A stretch of DNA of 64,000 bases from Phyllostachys edulis (lineage: Eukaryota; Streptophyta; Magnoliopsida; Poales; Poaceae). How positions within the stretch are numbered: the stretch's first letter is position 1; each line of letters begins with the position of its first letter. Below the pieces are notes generated by a model, which saw only the letters and a list, made by a program, of their open reading frames with translations, searched no databases and was not told where the DNA came from. This document shows, in pieces, positions 57,730-64,000 of this stretch. The DNA is taken from positions 3,416,221 to 3,480,220 of the forward strand of contig CM070568.1 in NCBI GenBank assembly GCA_036346405.1, given 5' to 3'. The position numbers were made by a program, and so were the translations under genes.

Positions 57730-58820
57730 TGCAGCGACTCACTCACTGCGAGGGGAGGGAAGCCGGGTTGGGACTTGGGAGATGGAATCGCGGGCTCCGG
57801 AATCGGAGGCAGGGGAGGAGTGGAGGTGGTGGTGGTGGTGGTGGTGGTGGGTTTTTAATTTGAAGAGGACAGGAGGGGAGGCTGACGGATCGTGATGGGC
57901 CGGCCCGGAAACCCGTGTCCGCTTTCAGCCAGGTTGGTTGCTTTTATTTATTTATTTTGCAGGCCCTGTTCTCCGGGTGGGATTTTGCTTCTCCACTAGT
58001 ATTCCGCGGGTTATAATTAAGGTCCAAAATTACTTTAATTATACTTATTAATTAATTAAAACCTGAAATGAGCCAATTTCTAGTAAGATTAGAAATTGGA
58101 TTTCGCTCTAGCTCGGTTCGGCTCAGCTTGTTAGCTCGATTCTAAAAATACCTTCAAACTATAAATAAAATGATATTAAATTAAACCGTGTCAATTTGAA
58201 AAAATCTCCATAAAACGAGGACTTGCTCGTTCTACGGCGATTCCGACTACAACTTGATTCGATTAGATCTTTAAGATTGCCATTGCTTTCCTTGCATCAG
58301 TGGGTTTGACCTAACGGCTAGCCTGGCAGTGATTCACGGCTCGAGAAAGGATGGTTCGCCGCGCAGTAAGCTTGACCTTGTTGCTTCGATTCGAATCGAC
58401 CAGCGACAGCGGCGGCTGCACAGGAATTCGCTCGTGATGTTCTGAATCTCTTTCCGCCATGTCGCATCGCATCAGATATTCGGGCCTACTAATTTCGGGC
58501 TGGACGTTTGTGTTTGGAATCACACGTCATAGGTGCATAGCGTCAAGAGACACGCCGCCGGCTACCGGCTAGAACTGCATTATTACAGCAGAAAGATTAT
58601 TGACAGAGAAGAGACGAAGCCATTTCGAATGGATGGGCTTAAGTTGGGTTCCACACCTCTCCTTCTCCCCAACACATCCCTCCTCGGCTCTTCCTCTTCC
58701 TCCGGCCGGCCCCCCTCCCCTACCTATCTCCTTCCCGGCGTCGAGTGGGAGGCGTTCTCTGATGACTCCATTTTCCTGTGGTCAGCTCCCTCCTGCTCTA
58801 CCGTATTTGTTATACACTGA
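57730..58820. other. Kinase 5' flank and intergenic DNA
   Basis: A (GGT)n run at about 57820-57850 is probably in the kinase leader. The rest is AT-rich without a recognised gene; 58650-58760 is C-rich. Confidence 0.4.
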
Positions 58821-59330
58821 TACATCTTATGCGCAGCAACTCTAGATCGGATCGGGCTTTGTGAGAAAGGGCACGAGCGTACACGGTATCAAAGAACGAA
58901 GTAGAGAAATCTCGTAGAAAAAAAAAATCAAATAACGGCGACGAAATAATCACGACGAGATAAAAAGATTTCACGAAGCCAATGACAAATTCCTTAAGAA
59001 CAACCTCAAAAGAGTACAAGGGATTTTCGCTCTCTCATAACCTTCTCGAACTTTTTAGGACTATCGGATCCTTGTTCTATACCAAAATCTAGTGCTAAAG
59101 AATAACCTAACCTCTAATCCCCTTGTGCACTTTTTGCTTTGGATGAGTTAATTAGTGACTTATGTTCTCCGTGACCACCTATCATGGTTTTATATAGTGC
59201 TCCTTAATTCCCCACCCAAAGGAAGTAGGAGTCCTAATCATAATAACATTAAGATATGAATCCTTATAGAACATATTTTCAAATCCTAGTAGGCTAGATA
59301 TGAGTCACTCATACCTAACAATATCTGATC
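58820..59330 (-). mobile_element. Possible copia-type LTR remnant
   Basis: On the minus strand it would start TGTTAGGTATGAGTGACTC (near 59319) and has a TATA-like AAAACCATGATAGG...ATATAAAACC segment near 59190. No clean duplication was found, so the limits are approximate. Confidence 0.35.
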
Positions 59331-59379
59331 ACTACAGTAGATACTTTACAGTACCCTGCAGAATACTGTTCATGTACTT

Positions 59380-59890
59380 GCAGGTTCTGTTTTGGTGTCC
59401 TCGGCTTGGTACAAGAAAGTATTTTTCACACCGGAGTCACCACCTAAGTTTTTAGTGGCCCCGGTTTGGCTTCACAATTTGTCTTCTACACCGGAGCCAC
59501 CACCTTCTTGTACCTTCAACACGGGCGAGTCCCGCTATGGAGGCACTCGACGGCGTTGGTTCTCCGATCAACGTTTGCCGCGGGCGGGGCGGTCGATCGG
59601 CGGCCTTATTGCAAGCAACGTCTCCCGTCCAGCACAATCATCAGAAGGTTTTCGCCGGCTGGCACCACCATTTTCGGCGACTTTGTCACCAACCGGTCAG
59701 TGTCGGCCTCTTCCAACATCTCCGGCGAAATATTCAGTGTGATGAAGTGTACTTTGCTGTTTAGTCCAGATGGTCTTGTTAGTAAATTTCCTTATTTTTT
59801 TGGACCTCATTGTAATTTCTTGGGACTGTGTACTGTGCTTCACCTTAATATAAATCAGGGACCTTCACCTTCAAAAAAAGAAAAAAACAA
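59380..59890 (+). mobile_element. LINE-like 3' end with A-rich tail
   Basis: Non-coding sequence ends TGTGTACTGTGCTTCACC, TTAATATAAATCAGGGACC and then AAAAAAAGAAAAAAAC, the usual pattern of grass L1-type 3' ends. The upstream part has a repeated ACACCGGAG(T/C)CACCACC motif (59429 and 59490). Confidence 0.45.
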
Positions 59891-60596
59891 ATGGATGGGG
59901 CTACGCTGACGTGGATGCGAGGGGATACGTCCACGTATAACTAGGACAAGGCAAGTGACTGGACCCAACGACCGAATGGACGGGCCAAGCCTGAGCGCTC
60001 GCCTACTAACTTTCCGTAGGTGAGGGGAGGAATCCTATCGCATGACTGCAGCTCAACGTGTGAACAATGTTTTTGTGAACTGTATGAACACGTGAAATAT
60101 CTACGGTAGCGAAAACACTGTAGTTATTAATCTTATCCTTTGATTTTTGGTCGGACGATGGAGATCACTTTCTAATGTTATGCACGACAAGATTCCAATC
60201 CACCAGGGGAGGCTTTTTCTGTGAGCAGTGAGCTCCTCCACTTTACGCTTGATTAAATATCCATTCTTTTTATTTAATGGTTTAGATTGGTTAGGATTTA
60301 GTTATACTACATCTGACGATATTAGTAGTAAAATCTCGATAGGTAGAATTGTAATTGAGCATGTAGAGATCGTAACACAAGAGTAATATTTTCAACCTTA
60401 GTTGGAAAAGTCCATAATACCATCACGATTTTTTTTTATAAATACAAAGAAATGTCTATTATGCTTTTAACAAACCAATAGTTATGTTTAATTTTACACT
60501 GCCACCATATAGTGTTATTAGAATATGCCGTAAAATTTATATGGGGATCAAGACAATTTGACGAGCTTCTTCCGGCTGCAGTGCCAGCCTTTTGTA

Positions 60597-60998
60597 GAAT
60601 TTATTTTTAAAATAATCTATTTTTTATTCAAAATTACAAAAATATTCCGGCGATAATTTTTTTGAAATATACTCACATCGCTCAGCGGTTGGTATTGGAC
60701 GATCGCTTCAATGATTGGACCAATCATTGAGCGATTGGTTCGATAGCTCAACAGTTGAGCGATGGAACACTTGTCGCAATGGTTGGTCCTAATATCATTT
60801 CACTTATCTAGCAGGGCATGCATAGTGCCCGATCGCCCAACCGTTGGATTGGAACCGATCGCTTCGGCCATGATGGAACGATCGCTTCAATTGGGTCCAT
60901 CGCCAACGATGAGCGACGAGAGTATATTTCGTAAAAAAATTATCGCCGTAATATTTTTGTAATTTTGAATAAAAATAGATTATTTTAAAAATAAATTC
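60597..60998. mobile_element. Foldback Mutator-like MITE with about 80-bp inverted ends
   Basis: GCCTTTTGTA flanks both sides (60587-60596 and 60999-61008), a 10-bp duplication. The first and last about 80 bp are near-perfect inverted repeats, starting GAATTTATTTTTAAAATAAT and running inward to the ATATACTC region. The interior is full of short palindromes around CGATCGCTTCAAT and ATTGAGCGAT, including CAATGATTGGaCCAATCATTG as a 10+1+10 hairpin and GCTCAACaGTTGAGC. No coding capacity. Confidence 0.88.
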
Positions 60999-61008
60999 GC
61001 CTTTTGTA

Positions 61009-61400
61009 TGGATGTGGCTAGAGAACTCTGAATCTCAAGGGACCCATATTAGGATGGACATGTCGGGTTGGTCTAGTAGTATGACAGAGGAGGTCGGTTT
61101 CAGCGAGACATGCATTCCTTTTTCAGGGGATTAGGAGATACATCTTCAAGTCGTAGGACCCCATTAGCACAGAGAGGGGATCAGAAGCCATCCACATTTT
61201 CCTCAGACATTGATGAGAGCCAACTGCTTTGTTGGCATGAACACAAGTGTATTCGTTGTCCATGACAGATTAAGGCTTGGCCTCTCAGAGACCGGGTGGG
61301 GGTCAGGTCAGATCAGGTCAGGTGAAAAAGAGCATTTGTGCGGGTAGACGAGACCAGCTATCACCTCTCACAACAATGGACATGTTTGGGGTTGAAAGTT
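61009..61400. other. Intergenic DNA
   Basis: No gene recognised. Contains a short GGTCAGGTCAGATCAGGTCAGG-type repeat near 61300. Confidence 0.4.
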
Positions 61401-62062
61401 AATGCTTTTCTAGTTGTTAAAATCCATGGTTCTGCCTGCGAGAGTAGAGTCATGGAGCATCTGAAAAAACTTACTGGAGGTAATCTACAAAGAAAAAGAG
61501 AGACAAAAATGTTGCTGATAGCTCTTGCTTGTTCTGTTGTGGAAAAGAGTCTGTTCTTCGTATGTTCTTTCATTGTGTGGTGGCCAAACATGTTTGGGAG
61601 GGTATTTCTGAAATCACGGGGAAGAATATGGGCAGTGATTTTGAAAATGTAGCTAAATGGTGGCTCTGGAAGAGATAAGAAGTCACAAATGACTAAACAT
61701 TGCACTATTGAATGGCAAGATGTTGGGATGAGTGTCCCAGACTGGAGGAAGCTTGATCAAATCTGAAGACAGGGAGATGGTGAATGCGGAAGAGAGAGGA
61801 AAATGGGCGCTGATCTCGGGCCAAATCTGCTGAGAGAATAGAGGAAGATGGAGCCTGAAGAAGAATCTTATTGTTAAATTCATTTGCGAAAAAGTGTAAT
61901 AGACTTAGAAGCGTGGTCAGGCTCGGCGAATGCCGTGATGTGATATAGCTGTAAATGTAATGTGCCGGTTTGGAGCAAAAGCGTTGTGCTCTGCTGGTTT
62001 CATTAGTAAATGGGACCGGGGAGTGCGCCCTGTTGATCTAAAAAGAAAAGAAAAGAAAAGAG
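61400..62062 (+). mobile_element. LINE remnant (zf-RVT region and 3' tail)
   Basis: Decayed frames read VEKSLFFV, VAKHVWEGISEITGKN-like sequence and SDFENVAKWWL, the zinc-finger region that follows the reverse transcriptase in plant L1-type LINEs. Frameshifts and stops are frequent. It ends with a GTTTCATTAGTAAATGGG...GTTGATCT tail and (AAAAG)n at 62040-62061. Confidence 0.5.
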
Positions 62063-62371
62063 ATGCAGCATCTCTTGCAATGGCCGTCAATGCAAGTTGC
62101 TTGCTACCTGTGTTCTGTTGGAAGTTGCAGCACTTTTTTCTCTTTTTTTATTCTTGAGAAGAACAAGTTGCAGCACTTGAAGCCTGCACCAACTGCCACC
62201 AAAGTAGCAGCCAGCACAAAACCATGTCAGGCCCTGTTACTCCCCCAGGACTAGATAGCCGTTCAACACCGGCAAGGCGCAATACGCGCAAGAAGGATCA
62301 CAACTCACAAGTCAATAACAAGGCAATTGGCTGTCTGAATCCAAACGGCTGTTCCCACAACTGAGCCCAGG

Positions 62372-62612
62372 GCAATGAGCTTTCATCACAGTTCTACAGT
62401 GAGCAAGAAGAAAGGCCCAAAACGAACAAGAAGAAACAATCACCGACGAGGCCGCTCGTTTTTTTTTGAAGGGAAGCAATGAGCTTTCATCACAGTTCTA
62501 CAGTGAGCAAGAAGAAAGGCCCAAAACGAACAAGAAGAAACAATCACTGACGAGGCCGCTCGTTTTTTTTTGAAGGGAAGCAATGAGCTTTCATTACAGT
62601 TCTACAGTGAGC
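62372..62612. repeat. 104-bp tandem repeat, two copies plus a partial third
   Basis: Units start at 62372, 62476 and 62580 with GCAATGAGCTTTCAT and end TTTTTTTTTGAAGGGAA. The first two differ by one base. The third stops after about 33 bp. Confidence 0.93.
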
Positions 62613-62897
62613 TGCTGCAATTACAACAGGGCAAAAGGATGGCGAAAGGAAGAATCATTGGAATCTAGGAACCTTCTCTTCTTCTACTACTTACTAAGTA
62701 CTAACCCCTTGCAAACAATTCCTTCCCTGCCAGTGGGCCCCAAACCGCCTCCTGCTCCCTTCCCGCCACATGTCACCCTGGCTTCATCCCTGATGAGAAC
62801 GCAAACGTTCTTACATCACCCCGCGCTTGTAAGATTTTCATCTCACTTCTCTCAAGTGGCAGATCACCGCGCCATCTCTCTCTGCACATGAGCATAT

Positions 62898-63035
62898 ACT
62901 AACGCAGAACAAGAATCAAAGCTGGCCTGGCATTCTGCACGTCGAGCAATTCCATATTCACCTCGCCATCGAAACTCCAAGCGCCGGCAGTGGCTGTCCC
63001 AGAACCCGGGGTTCCCGTCCAGCGACGCTCGCGGT
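62898..63035 (-). other. Possible C-terminal exon of an unidentified gene
   Basis: The minus strand has two overlapping frames of coding character: SLDGNPGFWDSHCRRLEFRW, and one reading SFDGEVNMELLDVQNARPAL to a stop at 62898. They may be two halves of one exon with a frameshift. No parent gene recognised. Confidence 0.3.
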
Positions 63036-64000
63036 AACCAGGGTTTTCAATTTCGTTTGGTAGCGAAATGGACGAAATGACCGAAATTCATTTCGGATGA
63101 AATTTCGGTCATTTTCGGTCAAACGGTTTGATCAAATTTGAATTTTAAAATTTTCAAAAAATAAAAAGAATTTTAAAATTCGGTCAAACAGTGCTCGGGG
63201 GAGAAGCTACGCTCGAGGCCTGGTGGAGGAAGGAAGAACGAAGGAGAGAGGAGCTTGGATCTAGTGATGAGAAAAGGATCCGGTGCATAGGATTTGTGCT
63301 TGTGCTGGTGTAGCAGTTGTGATCTGGTGTGGTAGTGTGGCAATGGGTGTGGTAGGAGGGTCTTGGCCTCATGTGGTAGGAGGGCATGTGGCAGGAGCGT
63401 CTAGTGATTTGGTGTCAGAAGTCTAATGAACTGGTTCGGTGTGGGTGATCTGGTGTGGTTGAGGGGAATCTGGTGTGAATTCAGATCGGTGGAGGATCTA
63501 GTGTGGTTACATATGCTGCGTTGGGGAAAGGAGAGAGAGGATGGTAGAGTTCTAGCTAGTGTGTTGCTTGATGGTGTCAGTATCGGTGGTTACGACGGAA
63601 GGCATGGAAGACAGGGGGAGAAGATTGTTCAAGTGGTGCCTTGGTGGTTGCGCTAATTATGGTGATGAGCTCGACGATGGTGAGGACTAAGTAGGAGTTG
63701 GTGGTAACTCTAGTGGGGGCTATGTCGGTCGACGGTGATGGTATTGGTGTCATGCGATGATGTTGGTATGGGTGTCGGAGATTGTGTTGCTGGAGATGTC
63801 CGGGGGGATTGGGACTGCAGTCCAATGTAATGGTTTGTGACAGAGGTAGAGGTGGTGGAGACCAAGACTGGGGGCGTGTGGGCAGAGTGGTGGAGGCCGG
63901 GGTGGCCGGGGGTATGAGGGTAGAGGAAGATGAGGTTGAGGTCGGGCAGCTGGTAGATGGTGGAGATGGATTTGGTGACGTCCCTAGTAGTATTGGTGGT
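63036..64000. other. Repetitive non-coding end of the window
   Basis: 63045-63180 is rich in TTTCGGTCA/TGACCGAAA inverted motifs, transposon-like. 63300-63520 repeats GATCTGGTGTGG several times. The remainder is G/T-rich without a sustained reading frame. Confidence 0.45.

Noticed and set aside
57253..57858. 201-codon plus-strand frame over kinase exon 1
   Set aside because: Antisense shadow; Gly/Ala/Glu-rich from high GC.

Overview
The window is plant nuclear DNA, almost certainly from a grass. Intact and broken genes are all eukaryotic: GT-AG introns, GC-rich first exons, cytosolic ribosomal proteins with telo-box/TGGGCC promoters, an IQM calmodulin-binding protein and an AGCVIII kinase. 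The transposons between them are the grass type: Mutator-like and Tourist MITEs, hAT, CACTA, Ty1/copia, LINE. No tRNA, rRNA, CRISPR or bacterial operon structure was seen. The species cannot be fixed from the sequence alone.

Layout. 1-991 (+): 3' part of a mitochondrial carrier gene (MTM1/SLC25A39-40-like) whose last exon is missing. 1562-~4350 (-): a Lys/Arg-rich, probably nucleolar protein in six exons. 5660-8355 (+): front part of a NOP58 gene, truncated. 9861-10058: MULE-type MITE. 12435-12896 (-): intact 60S ribosomal protein L26. 13.5-21.2 kb: transposon-rich block with a CACTA-like end, a small captured gene fragment, GC-rich tandem repeats and a frameshifted DUF4283-type transposon ORF. 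22686-22958: Tourist MITE. 24876-28577 (+): intact nine-exon IQM gene. 28718-31431: deleted Ty1/copia element. 31.5-38 kb: old retroelement DNA split by a 3.7-kb solo LTR carrying a GGAGGTC minisatellite. 39297-41284 (-): BUD31 (G10) pseudogene with an in-frame stop. 41679-43384: short copia-type element without coding capacity. 45489-47006 (+): intact acidic ribosomal protein P2, with a 1-kb hAT element in its 5' leader. 47314-50837: LTR element carrying pieces of two host genes. 53181-57729 (-): intact two-exon AGCVIII (PINOID/WAG-like) kinase with a 3.2-kb intron. 57.7-64 kb: LTR and LINE remnants, a foldback MULE-MITE and tandem repeats.

The most notable object is the 3,524-bp element at 47314-50837. 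It has matching LTRs, a tRNA-iMet primer site, a polypurine tract and a perfect 5-bp target duplication (ATCTG), so it moved as an LTR retrotransposon. Yet instead of protease, integrase and reverse transcriptase it carries an intronless, internally deleted stretch of VPS11 (vacuolar sorting, HOPS/CORVET) joined to an NPH3-domain stretch. It resembles in kind the maize Bs1 gene-transducing element. Other well-resolved insertions, each with a target duplication, are at 9861, 16525, 22686, 28718, 32184, 38539, 44195, 55704 and 60597.

The intact genes (RPL26, IQM, RPP2, AGCVIII kinase) are unrelated housekeeping or signalling loci. They do not form a pathway and share only neighbourhood.
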